DNA of 64,000 bases from Toxonevra muliebris (taxonomy: Eukaryota > Arthropoda > Insecta > Diptera > Pallopteridae): positions 26,214,878 through 26,278,877 of the forward strand of contig OY829326.1 of NCBI GenBank assembly GCA_963691655.1, read 5' to 3'. The notes under the pieces were generated by a model, which did not search any database, had not been told where the DNA came from, and saw only the letters and a list, made by a program, of their open reading frames with translations. Of the stretch, positions 11,508 through 23,916 are shown piece after piece; the stretch's first letter is position 1, and each line of letters begins with the position of its first letter. The translations under genes were made by a program, and so were the position numbers.

Positions 11508-11840
11508 AGCCGTTACCTTTAGTAATATTTGTTGTTGTTTTTCTCATTAAAATAAGTAATACTGTGAGAGTGAGAGCACGTTCAGCACATTTGGGAGGGA
11601 ATCAACAGTTGAATTACTATGAACGTGTTGTTGTTCAGCCATTTTTGAAGACTTCAATTTTACGAGATAAAGCAATAACAAATATTTTTTTCATTTATAT
11701 CAACAAATATTAAATGGAAGACGAGCATGAGCCGTTACTTTCTATAATATTTGTTGTTGATTTACTCATGAGATTGAGTAACACTTTGAGAGAGAATGCA
11801 TTTAGCACATTTTGGAGAGAAACTAACAACGACAAGTTGA
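11508..11840 (+). repeat. two diverged direct repeats
   Basis: 11,508-11,625 and 11,733-11,840 share GAGCCGTTAC, TAATATTTGTTGTTG, CTCAT, GAGTAAYACT, GAGAG and TTNAGCACATTT in the same order. They are tandem-like diverged copies of one repeat. The 82-codon open frame across the second copy (11,714-11,962) is therefore unlikely to be a gene. Its tail, near TTATTTCCAAAGCTTTATAA, has a relative at 13,161-13,190. Confidence 0.55.
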
Positions 11841-11985
11841 ATGAGAAAAGAAAATATAACAACAACAAACTTCATGAGCTTCGACGTATTATGAATATAT
11901 TGTTCTATTTTGTGTTTGTTACTGTTTTATTTCCAAAGCTTTATAAGATTAAAAAGAGTTAAGTATAAGATCGAGTGGCTACTAA

Positions 11986-12688
11986 GGGCGATGTTACACG
12001 ATCAATGTTTTGCTGTCAAACAATGATATTGTTGTTGCTTTGAAAAATGAACACTGAGCAAAAGAGAGAATGAACACACTTCACTTCAAATTTTTTTACT
12101 GACGAAAAAAACCTGAATCACTTCAAATTAAATGGGATTGCCGAAGATACACTGTTGTATTTTACTAGAAAATACCAATTTTTTATGGAAAATAGTACAC
12201 CTTTTACTAATTTATAAATACATTTTTTTCCTTTCCCACCCTTTGCGCTGTTTGGCTTTTGTTTGGTTGTGAGATTGCTGTTTAAAAAATTACTTAATAA
12301 TTTTTATAAAAAGATAGTAATTCAATGCCCAAGTAACAAAGTGGCAGAGCTTATTTTAATAGTTTGCAAATTTTAAAAATTATTTTTCGGCGTTTTTCAT
12401 ATATAAATGCAATATTTTTTGTATAATTTGTTGCTATTTCTACCAACATTATCTCATATTGTCATTATAATTATTTTCCATCCAATTCCATTGCAATTGT
12501 TGAATTTTCATTCACTCCAAAATACAATTAAATACTTTTTAGTTGAAAAAACAAAGTTGCAGATAAAAGTATTAAAAAATAACATTCAGCAAAAAACTGA
12601 TAGTGTAACAGAGCATCAAACAAAACGATGAAAAGAGAGTAAAAACAGAAAACATTGACAGCAAAACATTGACAGTGTAACATCAGCC
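11986..12688. mobile_element. PIF/Harbinger-like non-autonomous element
   Basis: The left end GGGCGATGTTACACGATCAA and, on the other strand, the right end GGCTGATGTTACACTGTCAA begin inverted repeats of about 36 bp that continue through TGTTTTGCTGTCAA. TAA stands directly on both sides (11,983-11,985 and 12,689-12,691). GG-starting TIRs with a 3-bp TAA/TTA duplication are the known signature of PIF/Harbinger elements. The 703-bp interior has only short frames and no recognisable transposase. Confidence 0.75.
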
Positions 12689-12719
12689 TAATAAGTCTGC
12701 TCTTACACACACCGATTTG

Positions 12720-12968
12720 TGCCCGATTTTTCTCACCGATATTTCTATATTCTCTTTTGTGGACATGTTCAGTCGGCCACACCTTTTACATACAACGATT
12801 TCGACTGACCGATTTTGTGTTTCTATTGTTTCCTTGTTATTCGTGGAGCAGAGATGCAAAATTTGTGAAGGCAAACGTAAAGAATCGTTGGTATAGCCGA
12901 TTTTGACTCGTTCACTTTCGACTCCCCTTCCTCGCCAACAAACAGAAAATCGGTGAGGGAAATCGGGC
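12720..12968. repeat. inverted-repeat element with CCGATTT ends
   Basis: GCCCGATTTTTCTCACCGAT (near 12,720) is matched in inverted orientation by GCCCGATTTCCCTCACCGAT ending near 12,968. Ends and target duplication are not well defined. The 97-codon minus-strand frame across it (12,823-13,116) is not supported as a gene. Confidence 0.5.
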
Positions 12969-15900
12969 TGAAATTCAATGAAACATTATTTTTTATCTCA
13001 ATCTCTTTCAAGACTGAGTAATTTATTTCTTTACTCTGTGGTTCACTCTGACAATTTTTTTCACATTTGAAGCTTAAATTGTAACAACTATAAAGATCAT
13101 GGATTTTGAACAACATATAATCAGAATATTGTGGCTTAGCTATTTTGTAATTGTTAGTGTTTTATTTTCAAAGTTTTATAAGACTAAATGGAGTTGTGAG
13201 AGTGAATATTTACATACAAAATTAGGAGAGAAAACCATACCAAATACTAAAATAAAATATTTAAAAATAAAAAATTTATGGTTTTCTACCCTTATCAATA
13301 GTATATAGTTGAAAACCTTAAGACGTGCATGAGAACTTCGTTGAAATTCATTTGCCTCTGTTTTCAGCTCAACGTAATTTGACAAATTTCTCTCATTTTG
13401 AAACCTTAGAAAACTCTAAAACATTATACAACAAAGAAGAATTATTGTATTTTATCACCAAAAAAAAATCACACATTTTTATGGAAGATTAATTTCCTAA
13501 TTAAATAATTGCATAGAACTTTTGTTGCCATTTAAACCTAAATCTTAAAAATGTTTAAGCACAAAAAAAGAATGTGAGGATGAAAAGAGAAGTAGGAAAT
13601 AAAAAAATTTTGCTCTAATTGCAAAAGTGTCTGAAAAAGAAAATAAGGTAAAGTGTAACTTTACCTTTCTTTAAATCTCGGATAGTAATAAATACGCAAC
13701 GCCAGCAACTTTTTGCCAAATTTGTGAGAGCGGCAGCAAAAAAAATGAAAGTGAGAAATTTAGCACACAAAACATAGGCAGGAAAAGAAAGCGTTGGAAA
13801 CATTCAAACAAAAAACACAAAAAAAAAAATAAATAAATAAAGCAATGAAAACGAACTTTTAAATCTCAAAGAAAGAAATAAAGGCGAAATGGAATGAAAA
13901 AACCGATGAGGAATTCACAATTTGTTAGTGTTCGTATTGCCCATTATTTTTTGGACGCCAGGCTGAAAGGAAATAGAAAAAAACAGCAGAGCAGCTCCAG
14001 AGAACAAAAGAAAATGCCGAAATGAAAACTTTTTAAATGTGAATCACGTTACGTGTCAACATTAGACGTTAACCTGTGAACAAAATAGGGATTTGCTATT
14101 TTATTTAATATCCTTGAGTAAATTACTTTTGTATTTTTTTTGTTCGGTAGAGAAACTATAAGGTAAGAAAATATTATACATGCCAGCTAAAAAAAAAAAA
14201 ATGGAAAGAAAAAGAGCAGCAAAGGAAATTTTTTGTACCCACACCACGTTCTTAACAAGTTGAAAAATTGCAGCAGATTAGGAAAACCTTTTCCTTTTCT
14301 TGTTGCTGGGTTATACTTAGGTGAAAAAGGAGAAAAGGAATAACGCACAAAATAGCATGTCACCTAGAATATTTACAACAAGAACGATTACCCACTTAAA
14401 ATAAAAAAAATGATAAAACAACAACAGGACACGAAAAAAATGAACAATAGCACGAACCAAGAGCACACATATAAACGCACACACACACACACAGACAAAT
14501 GAGAGTGGCCTTTACCTTAGCAATAAAGTAAAGTAGAGCGCGCTTAGCACAAATTTTCACCAAAAAAAAAAAAAATATATAAAATGAGCGTAGCTAAGCA
14601 GAAATGAGCACAAAAGTGAGAGTGATGAGAGTAAGAGTAAGTGTGACATAATGCATCAAACAAAAACAAAAGCATACAAAAAGTTTGTTTTACTTAACCT
14701 TTATCTAAAAAAAAAGAAAAAAACAGAAAATAAACTGCAAAACGATAAGAAATTTATTTGTCGCAAATTTTTGTTTTCTTTTTGTAATGGAAATATAATC
14801 TCTCAGCTTTTATACTTTATATATTAAATGTGCAACTAAATCGTGGTATTGGACAAAACAAATGAACAAAAACAATGTGGTATTGTTCTCTCGTCTCGCT
14901 CAGCAGGCATAAACAACAATGGAGGTGCCGGCAGCGCTGGAAGCAGAGGTGGCTGGCGTCGATAACTTTATTTCTGGTAAGCAGCGGTCGAGAAAATGTT
15001 CGGGTATGGAGAGAGAAATAGGAAATGTAAAAGAATAGCATATAAAAGAAAGGACCGGCCACACAATAAAAAAAAGCAATAATAGTCAAGGTTATTTTTT
15101 AGAACCATGAAATGAGTTGAAAAATGCTTTAAAGAGAGAGAGAGAGAGAGAGAAAGGGTGATAAAATCTTAATATATTAAAGTCAGATAAAATTAATATT
15201 TTTTCATAAATTTTACTATGTACAGTAAACCTTAGTTAAATGCTTCGAAAAAACCAAACTTATCAAATAATTAATAAGGAAATGTAATTAAAATTAATCA
15301 TTAATGAGAAATTTTAAAACATTTTCCACTTAAAGTGTTAAGTTTGGGTAGTCAGAAGCTGTAGTTAGTTTAATGAGAGCAGGGAGAAAGGCATGTGGCA
15401 ACCTGATGAGATGTTATTCGTTATAACCGTTGCTTCTGAAACAAAAGACTTTTTGAAGCAACAGAGAGACGTAAAACTCCTACTCTTCTATAACCAACGG
15501 ATCTACTAGCACTGAATACAGTATACCAAGCATAAATAAATCCGAAGGTTATTTTGGATATAAAACCACTCCTTTAAATATTTCAGATATTGTGATCATT
15601 GCTGTTGAAATAAAAGTTTTCTTTGAAGCAACGTACGACCTAAAGACCTTCCATCCATCGCTTTAGCAAAGCTTTGCTTCAACTAGTGATGCTTCTAAAG
15701 AACTTTGAGACTCTGAACAATTTTTGTATAAAAAAAAAAAAATACTTTTGTGTCTAAATTAAACAGAACCTTAAACTCATTCGCACTAACATCTCATTGA
15801 ATTGTAATAGTTTCAGCTTGAGAAAACCTTCTGGCAGATGGTCAAAGAGCAGCTTAGCGTTTAACTGTTTGTATTTGCAAAGCTCATACAGCACAAAACT

Positions 15901-17033
15901 GCAATATTATTTACGCTAGAGCAAACAGTTTTTGCTACTACTCCGTGGATGTAAGAGAAGAATAACATTTTGTGCTTTCATTGTTCACATTTTTCATCTA
16001 GTTTTTCTCCTTTTTTTTGTGCTTTATTTGTTTTTGTACATTTTTCTGCTGACAGGTGTAAAATTGTTTTCTCCTACTGAAAACATTATTTAACTTTTTT
16101 CTCCCCTTACTTATTTACTTACTTATGCTGCTTTAATTTTTTTCTATTTTATTTCCACCTAAAGATTTTTCTTATATATTTTTCTCTTTTTTCTTGCTAC
16201 CTTTTGTAATTCTACAAATAATTGTTTGCATTTTTATAGTCAGCATAAAAGAAGAATGAAAAAAAAACGAAAGAAAAAGATACAAATAAGGAAGCTAGCA
16301 GAAGAAAGGGCAGGGCAGGAAAGGAAAAAAAAACAATAAAATACACAAAATGAAAACAATATAAAAGAAATGGACATTAAATAAATAAAATAATATTATC
16401 ATTTTTATTTTTGCTTTCCGTTTTTTTCCTTTCATTTTGTGAGAGAAAGTATTACTTGTTATTGTAGCTTTGCCTGCTTCTAGCTGACTGCCACATGCAA
16501 ACAAAAGAAGTAGAAAAAAAAACTGACACAGCTACCTAAACTAACGGCTACTTTTGTGTGCTATAAATTGCTTGGAAATAAATAGCTAGAAATTGAGCTA
16601 ATATTTGTCATAATAGCATACAATTATTTAATACGTATACATAAAGTTTAAGTAAAAAGCAGTGATTGAATCATAATTGCAAATAAAAATGAAAAGAAAA
16701 CAAATGAAAAAAAAAACGAATGTACTCATATGTAAATATTGAAATGGTAGCTCAGAGCGTGTGGGTGGTTGGGGCGTATACGTGATATTTATTATGTTGT
16801 GTGCATTAAAAAAGTTAATCGCACACAACAATAAAGTTAAACCATTGCATACATATCAGTTAAGTTAAGCATTAAATCAACAATTTTGTATTATTTATTA
16901 CAGCTTTAAAGTAAAGCAAATAGTTGCTTGCTATGATTTAATAGTGAATTATTAGAAAAGTTTTGCGGTTTTTTCAGGTAACTATATTGTGCAATTTAAT
17001 TTTAAATATAATATTTAACCATATTCATGATAG
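12969..17033. other. long non-coding stretch
   Basis: AT-rich, with A-runs, CACACA (14,481-14,492) and a (GA)n tract at 15,134-15,153. A perfect 10-bp stem with 3-base loop lies at 13,645-13,667. Short frames (13,615-13,803, 14,817-15,089 and 16,295-16,504, minus) are Phe/Cys-rich translations of A-rich DNA. No gene called. Confidence 0.5.
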
Positions 17034-17165
17034 TTTTTTAGGAGACTATGAAAATTAAATCTAGAGGTTAATTTTCAAAGTCATGACTTAAGTTCATGTC
17101 AATTTCGTTATTTGAAGTTATATATAAACAGGTTAATGAAAAAATGTAGTCATCACAACAACAAT
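17034..17165 (+). repeat. dispersed repeat (pair with 23,917)
   Basis: Nearly identical to 23,917-24,050 over about 130 bp, including TTAGGAGACTATGAAAATTA, TCATGACTTAAGTTCATGTC and GTAGTCATCACAACAACAAT. It contains one arm of the palindrome seen complete at 10,757-10,824. Confidence 0.75.
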
Positions 17166-17436
17166 GTACAAATTACATTACAGAACTGAATTGCCTGCTT
17201 TTCCCTTTAAGTGAGTCTTTACTCGCCATCTTCCTCTCATTCTTTCAACTGAAAATTTACGATAGAGCGACTAAGGTAAAAATACACCTCTATGGGTTAA
17301 AGCATAGTGAAATTAATAAAGTGAAATAAATAGAAGTGACACCCTCTTTTCTGTTCACTGACGTCTGCTAAATTTGAAAACTATTCTCTTACTTCTCGCA
17401 AAACATTTGAATTTCAGAAGTAAATATAAAAAAGTA

Positions 17437-17872
17437 TTAACCCATTGGTACCAGCACAATATATAAATAAAATAGAAAAATTTGAAAAGCCAGAAACATT
17501 TTCAGACATTGATAAACGAGATCTTTGAAGGAGTTTGTAACAACCATATGCATAATGTGCACCAAGTATTTAACCCAAAACTTAAAGTTTTTTGTTATGT
17601 ATGCCATTCAAGTAAGAAATCTGCCTCTCCGAAATTTAAACAAAATTCTTTTGGAATCGGTAAAACTATTTAGAATATAAAGAGGACGTTTTTGAAGAAG
17701 ATCATTTTGAAAGTATTGTATTTTGATTATGCAAATACTTTATAGAACCACACTGTACAAAATATTTTGAGAGCTTTTGTTTCAGAAAAAAAAACAACAA
17801 ACGAAAGGTTTATTGGTTTTTGATATTTTATTTCATTTATTTATTTGAGTACAGCTGACGAAAATGGGTTAA
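17437..17872 (+). mobile_element. TTAA-flanked piggyBac-like remnant
   Basis: TTAACCCATTGGTACCAGC at the left and TTAACCCATTTTCGTCAGC (other strand) at the right form short inverted repeats with TTAA at both ends. A 63-codon frame at 17,482-17,673 includes a Cys-x2-Cys followed by a basic stretch (FCYVCHSSKKS). This faintly recalls the cysteine-rich C-terminus of piggyBac transposases, but one short frame is not proof. Confidence 0.5.
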
Positions 17873-18149
17873 AAGAGTTTTTCTCATAAACAAAGTTATT
17901 TGTCAAAATTTATTGAGCGAATACTTGTCATAATTGACAAATCTCAGAAGACCTGAGTATATTTCAGATTACTTTCTGCTATCTGGCATACTGTATATTG
18001 TGGGTTAAAGTAAAGAGCAAAATGTGATACATAATTTTTTCTTTCACAAATTACAACAACAACAAAATATATGTATGAAAGAACGAGGAAAGTCTCTCTT
18101 CAGAACTGAGAATATTAAGTGAGTTTTTTTCTACGTTTAGGCTCCTGTT
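17873..18149. other. non-coding stretch
   Basis: Nothing recognised. Confidence 0.5.
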
Positions 18150-18290
18150 CAGCGATGCCAACTTGCGGGGAATTCCCCGATTTGCGGGGAATTTTTTTTA
18201 GTGCGGGGAATCGGGGAATGAGCTGTTTTTTGCGGGGAATTTGAAACCGTTCAGCTTTTAATATTAAAATATCTCAAACAGTGTGTAGAA
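18150..18290 (-). mobile_element. fragment of hAT-like MITE family (one end only)
   Basis: Starts CAGCGATGCCAACTTGCGGG and continues with repeated GCGGGGAAT motifs, GAGCTGTTTTTTGCGGGGAA, CGTTCAGCTTTTA and TGTAGAATATTTTT. This is the reverse complement of the right end of the complete element at 60,914-61,753. Similarity stops near 18,290 and no opposite end is found, so the copy is truncated and inverted relative to the other two. Confidence 0.75.
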
Positions 18291-18375
18291 TATTTTTTGC
18301 CAAATTTTATATTCCTAAATACAATTCTGGCACATTCGCAACCAACACCAACAAAAAAATAATCTTAGTATGTCC

Positions 18376-18388
18376 TAAGAGTACAGTT
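18376..18388 (+). repeat. target-site duplication, left copy
   Basis: TAAGAGTACAGTT is repeated exactly at 19,558-19,570 on the other side of the truncated retroelement. The last three bases (GTT) may also belong to the element by microhomology, since they supply the Val of VPFTRKR. Confidence 0.8.
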
Positions 18389-19557
18389 CCATTTACTAGG
18401 AAAAGATCACTCCCGCTCTGGAAACCGATATCACTAGCTGGGGGGTTATTGAACAAAAGCAAGAGGTAAAGTATCTGGGCTTAGTATTAGATAGTAAACT
18501 CACATGGAAATCACATGTTGAGGCAGTAACAAGTAAAGCCACTCGCGCTCTAATGGTATGCAGAAGGCTACCAGGGAAAACTTGGGGATGTAAACCAAGT
18601 GTACTGCGCTGGATGTACACAATGATGGTAAGGCCAATCATTACATATGGAGCATTAGCGTGGGCAAGGAGAACTCAACTAAAAACAGCAAAAGCTAAAT
18701 TGGGGAAAGTTCAAAGGTTGGCATGTATCTGTATAACGGCAGCGATGAGAACATGTCCGACTGCTGCATTGGAAGTACTATTGGAGCTCACTCCATTACA
18801 CCTCGTGATAGAGGGTACCTCCAAGGCAGCAATTGTAAGAGCAACAAGAAATAAAAGGGCCTGAAAACTGAGATAACACCTCTAAAATGGAATGGGACTG
18901 TTTGAGCAAGCTCAGTCAATTGAGCAAGGACAATAAAGTCGCTTTATGTCGGGTCCCTGGACACTTAGGAATAGAGAGCAATGAGCAGCCAGACGAGCCT
19001 GCTAAAAAGGGAGCAGCGATCACTTTCGTGGGACCTGAACCCTTCTGTTTAATAAGAGCGTAGTCAGGGAAGTACTCAAGCAGGAAGTGAAGAACAAGAG
19101 GCAAGAACTCTTTAATAATCATACAGGGCTTAGGCAATCCAAAACGCTTCTAGGTAACTATAACAAGATTATATACGCATTCTACATTGGTCTCAACAAA
19201 AACAGTCTGCGTATATTAGCTGGTATTCTGACTGGGCACTGCGGGCTCAGAGAACACCTTTGCAAAAAAAGAGTTGAGGAAAGCTCAATAAGTAGGTTTT
19301 GCAATGAGGAAGATGAATCATCAAAACATATCTTAGCTCAGTGTGGAGCACAGATCCACAAAGGAATGAAAAATCTGGGTATGTAAAAAGTGCCCAGTAC
19401 AGAACTAGCATCCATAGATCCGGGTGCAATACTCAAATTCTTGAGGGAGACTGGACTATATGAGGCACTCTAGGCAAAGACTAGATAGAGAAGAGGGACG
19501 TACAATAGATCTTATGGGTCGCGGTACAAATACATAAACCTCTCTAATACAATACAA
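18386..19557 (+). pseudogene. 5'-truncated, decayed non-LTR retrotransposon ORF2 (RT C-terminal part, RNase H, Cys/His end)
   Basis: The fragment keeps the end of a reverse-transcriptase ORF split over all three frames. VPFTRKR (18,386) is followed by a frame change in a G run at 18,440-18,445. Then comes EQKQEVKYLGLVLDSKLTWK from 18,451, running into a frame open to 18,864 with the GKTWGCKP and RPIITYG motifs and the CPTAALEVLL block seen in insect non-LTR elements. From 18,890 a third frame shows CRVPGHLGIESNEQPDE, the C-terminal part of a retroelement RNase H (VPGHxGIxGNExAD type). From 19,087 a frame ends in a Cys/His-type motif (FCNEEDESSKHILAQC). The front of RNase H is missing and the catalytic YADD is absent through truncation. 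RNase H in this position suggests an I/LOA-like clade. The same 13 bp flanks both ends. Confidence 0.8.
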
Positions 19558-19570
19558 TAAGAGTACAGTT
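19558..19570 (+). repeat. target-site duplication, right copy
   Basis: TAAGAGTACAGTT follows the element's 3' end (AATACAATACAA). It is an exact copy of 18,376-18,388. Confidence 0.8.
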
Positions 19571-22504
19571 ATAATTTTTCTAATGGTATTGGATATTCCA
19601 GCGAGCCACAATCACGAACGCCATGGCGTCTGACGATTTTAAAAACGTCTTCCGTGAAGCTGCAAAAAAAAAAAAACCCTTCACATATTTTTTTTTAATT
19701 ATTACACAATTTGTTTTTGTACTTGAAGTCATTGAATAGATGCCAGAAAATTTTTTTTTTTTATCAATTTATCAATCTAAAAGTAACTCTAAGTAACTCA
19801 ATTCGAGAGTAACTCTAAGCCTACGTAAAGGGTATTTTTTGTTTATATAAAATGTTTATATGAAAATTCGTATCGCACTGCTATAATATCGTGTTCGGTG
19901 TGAGTACAGACTCTCTCTTTGTGTTCGGTACAACAACAATTTTATGGTGTTCGCCGAGCATACTCGCAATGTAACCACAGCCTAAGGTAAAATTAAATTT
20001 AAATATTTGTTCGTAGCCAGATCTACTTAATTTGAATTCTAAATACTTTTATAGAACAGAAATTATAGTCCACTTTATTAAATCTCATGATTTATTTTTA
20101 CATAAAGTTTTAGTCAAAAGCAATGACAAATTACAACTTTACTGTCTGTTATTGACACAGTTATGAATAAAAGATTATTAAATTTTTTTCAAGACCGATG
20201 GAAAATTTCCATAAAATTAAATTCCTCTCCTTTCAACGCTATACAATCAAAACGACACACTATAAATAAATAATTTTAAAACTTTTCTAATGCAAAAACA
20301 AGGACAAAAGAAAAGCAAAAGTTGAAAATATTGTTCAACACAAAAATGGTAATATTTACAAACAGACGCCAGTAAATATATATGAATTTACCTACAACTT
20401 GCTATAACATTTTTTAATTGTACATACGAACGTTCATTTTTAAGGTCATTTCTAAATGACCAGTCAGTATCTCTTCTCTTGTTCTCTCATTCTCTCTCTC
20501 TCTCTAAAGCACATACAAATGCTATAAAATGCAAAAAAAAAAAAAACAATTTACATACAAAGAAACAAATAAACATAAATAAAAATAGGCTGTAAAAAAA
20601 AATATAAGTATATATAAAAAAAGTACCAGAAAAAAAGGAAACAACTAAGTGAAAGTTTTTGCTGTTTTTTTAGTTTTTTTCACATGTATAATATAAATGG
20701 CCTGGTCATAAACAACCTTGAAAAAAGAGATGAATGTCCTTAAAAATTATTTATAAGCTTTCATTTTTTTTTTACGAGTAGTTATGGTATTTTACGCCAC
20801 ATGGTGCACAGACTATACAAAAATATACAAAAGCCAGAGGTTGCAAAAGAGGAACAGGCTCTATATGGCTGTGACAGAGTGGAAGGGGAGAAGGGATAGC
20901 AAGAGGAGTAGGAGGTATGGGCGTATAATAAAATGTAAGATTGATTTTATTAATGGCATATGAAATCTGTACTGTGCAGATATCATGTATAAAAAACAGA
21001 CAAAACATTAAAAAAGACAAACGCAGACAGACAGACGACAACAAGGTACGAGTATATGAAAAATGACAAAAGCCTTCTTCCGGATTACTATTACTATTAT
21101 TATTATTATTGTTATTCGTATCACATACCAGTTAGGTAGATTTATTCGCTTGCTTTTAATTTAATCGATTTTGAAAAATAATGAATAATGTACGAGATAC
21201 AAATGCTCAGGCTATACTAAAATTTATATTTATATACAAGTATGGGTAGGTAAATATATTTAACATCAATTAAGGTAATGGATTTTAAATGTTTTTTTTT
21301 TTCTCCGTTTTTTTGTTTTTCTGTGTTTTTTGGTTATTTACGTAATTAACCTATATTTATTTAGGGAAAAGTATCAGTATCCACTACTTATTACATACAA
21401 TTAAATATAATTTTGTTGTTGTTGAAAAAATTGATTATTTTTTCATATAAGTAAATGTATATACAAAAAAAAAAAATAAAAATCACAAGTATTTAGCTGA
21501 AAAATTAACTTACTTACGTATATATATTCAATCACATATTCTTTAACAAATTCTGAGATATTTTTTTTTTCTTTTGATATGAGGAACTTACCTGAAAAGA
21601 AATAAGAAAGTGAAAAAAATAAAATGATTTGATTAAATTTTTAAAATTTCATTTTATATACACATGTATATACATACACATAGTTGAATAAATTGATTTC
21701 ATTTAAAATTTATTAAATTCAAAATAACAAAGCGGCAACTTCAACTTCCTGTTCAATGTGCATATATGCAAAACAATTCGTTATTATCATACCTCGTTAT
21801 ATTGCGTATGTACTAGTAGTAGATATGTGGACTCCCCTATATATGTATGTGTGTGTGTGTACATAAATCATTTGTAAAATGCAAATGATTTAACAAATTC
21901 AAATCAGCAGTTGAATACTTTTCAAATATAAATGAAAAATCACAAAAAAACACACACTTGCACATAAACACCTTTCACTCTCTCTCTCTCTCTCCCTCTT
22001 TATTTGTTTACACTTATACGAAAAAATTGTTGAGCAAACACATACATACATACATATTCAGTTGGTGATTTATATGCACAAATTACTTTACTGTCAGACA
22101 GGTGCTGTTGTTTTCGCTACTGCTTACTTTCGTTACTATTACTATATGTTAATATATGATTTTAGGTAAATAAATATGTATGTATTTGTGTATACGTATA
22201 TGGCATATATGAGTATGTTCCTTGAATACAGCATGTTTTTCTTTAGATCTACAGAGCAATAGCCTATAATGATTGCTGAAAAGCTATTAGGATTAGACTT
22301 TGAAGCAAATTGTTGATAGGAATTTAGATTTAATTTCAGACTAAAGTGCATAATTTTCTTATTAGACACTGATTAAATTTTTAAAATCAGAACTGAAAAA
22401 TTTATTAACCATTGCACCGAAATTTCCAGTACTCTGCCGAAATTTCATGCCAAATGTCGTGTACGGAAGGAAAAAAATATTATACCGAAATTTGAAAACA
22501 GAAA
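19571..22504. other. long non-coding stretch with simple repeats
   Basis: Contains CT repeats (20,490-20,505), poly(A)/poly(T) runs, ATT repeats (21,088-21,115), a GT tract (21,848-21,860) and a perfect 10-bp stem (AAATCATTTG, 21,865-21,891). A CT tract lies at 21,978-21,993. No gene recognised. Confidence 0.5.
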
Positions 22505-22604
22505 ATAGCTATACCAAAATTTGATACAATCCGTAAAAGAAAATCTATAAATAAAATAGCTGAGCCGAAATTTGATACAACCCTTAAAAGAAAATCTATG
22601 CAAA
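22505..22604 (+). repeat. two tandem copies of a ~50-bp unit
   Basis: ATAGCT..CC.AAATTTGATACAA.CC.TAAAAGAAAATCTAT occurs twice in succession, with GCCGAAATTT-like partial units upstream at 22,416-22,500. Confidence 0.6.
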
Positions 22605-22639
22605 TCAATAATCTATACATTTTTAGTGTAACCACATTT

Positions 22640-22972
22640 TTATTCCAGAAGATCCAGAAGTGCTATAATATCATATTATATATCAAAAAAGAGCTTAACG
22701 AGTAGTTTAGCCATAAATTATCAGATTTAAAATCGGTTTAGCCAATTCCAAAACATTAGCGTCGGAAGTTCTTTAAAATTCACTCATTAAACAAAGCATT
22801 GCATTCATCGTTATAAAAATCATTGCTTAAGCGGGAGTAAATAACAAATGAGTAACGGCATCTCTCAGAATTATCTAACGAATTATCTGCATACACAAAT
22901 AACAAAACAAACACCAACGAGTAGTTTGGTTCTCTTTTGATATTGGTTTTTTCATAAAGAGATTTCTTGAAC
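22640..22972 (-). repeat. dispersed repeat family, copy C (with short inverted ends)
   Basis: Reverse-strand relative of copies A and B. Here the core is bounded by ATATCAAAAAAGAG (22,679) and its inverted counterpart CTCTTTTGATAT (22,932-22,943), so the family may be a TIR element of about 265 bp with flanking sequence also shared. The 66-codon minus-strand frame inside is part of the repeat, not a gene. Confidence 0.65.
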
Positions 22973-23111
22973 AAAAACAAAAAAAAAAAAGTTCCAGTTA
23001 CTGGGGCTTACATACTAGTATAGTTTAATATAGAAGCTTCAAACTCTTTGACAAGTAAAAATATTCTGAGTGATTGGCTGGATTCACGAAACTCATCAAT
23101 TCCTAAACAGT

Positions 23112-23396
23112 TGTAAAATTCTATTGTGAATGGCAACATTTTAAGTGAGCAAGCGCCATTTTTGGTAGCGAAAATTGTGTATGATATTGATTTGTGTATA
23201 GCGGCTTATGTTTATCTATTTCTTCTATATATACTATTTTTGTTTATTATGGCTGTCATAATTGACAAAACTCATATTAACGCCATAGTCAAACATACTT
23301 TGCAAAAACATTAAATTATTTGTATTCATTATTTAATTTTTTGGTTTTGTTAAAGGCGAAAAATAGTAAAAAACTATTCACAATAGAATAGTTAAG
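23112..23396. repeat. possible inverted-repeat element
   Basis: ATTCTATTGTGAAT (23,118) reappears inverted as ATTCACAATAGAAT (23,376). Arms are about 14-16 bp and the interior (a 62-codon frame, 23,126-23,314) is unidentified. Ends not defined. Confidence 0.4.
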
Positions 23397-23412
23397 GCTA
23401 AAAAGTAGCAGC

Positions 23413-23667
23413 ATGTTTACAACACGAAAATTGATGAGCTGCAACTATTTAGCAATTGATGAGTGTCGAGAATGCAACCATTATATACTAAAAGTCGCTG
23501 CATACATTCTTTCTTTACCAGGCACTTTAGCTGAAAAAATCAAATCGACTAAATATTCAAACTTTGATTATTATTTTGTACATCAAATACCACATCAAAT
23601 TGTCTTGCTTCAGTCAGTCAAATGTATTAGAGCAAATTTGATCAAACGACAAATATTTAAATCGTAA
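23413..23667 (+). other. unidentified 84-codon open frame
   Basis: An open frame with ordinary amino-acid composition rather than a homopolymer artefact, including a CRECNHY segment. I do not recognise it, no neighbouring exon or promoter supports it, and it may be chance or an eroded transposon frame. Confidence 0.2.
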
Positions 23668-23916
23668 AAATTATGAATGAAACAATGTGGATTAATTAAA
23701 ATAATAATAAAAATAATAAAACGTTGAGTTATTCCGTTTTTTCAATGTGTAGTGAAATTTTTTAAAAAACCATGGCCACCTTTTTTTATTACTGTAGTTA
23801 GAGGAAAAAGAGCTAGTGTGAAAGAGTAAGTGCAATTGGTTGTGTGCTCAAGAGAGCAACTGTGCTCTCTTTTGCACTGCAAGCGTAGAGTTTACTATTT
23901 GATTAAATTCGATGTT

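Noticed and set aside
13645..13667. Perfect 10-bp stem as a terminator or RNA gene
   Set aside because: Isolated short palindrome in AT-rich DNA with no adjacent gene. Likely chance.
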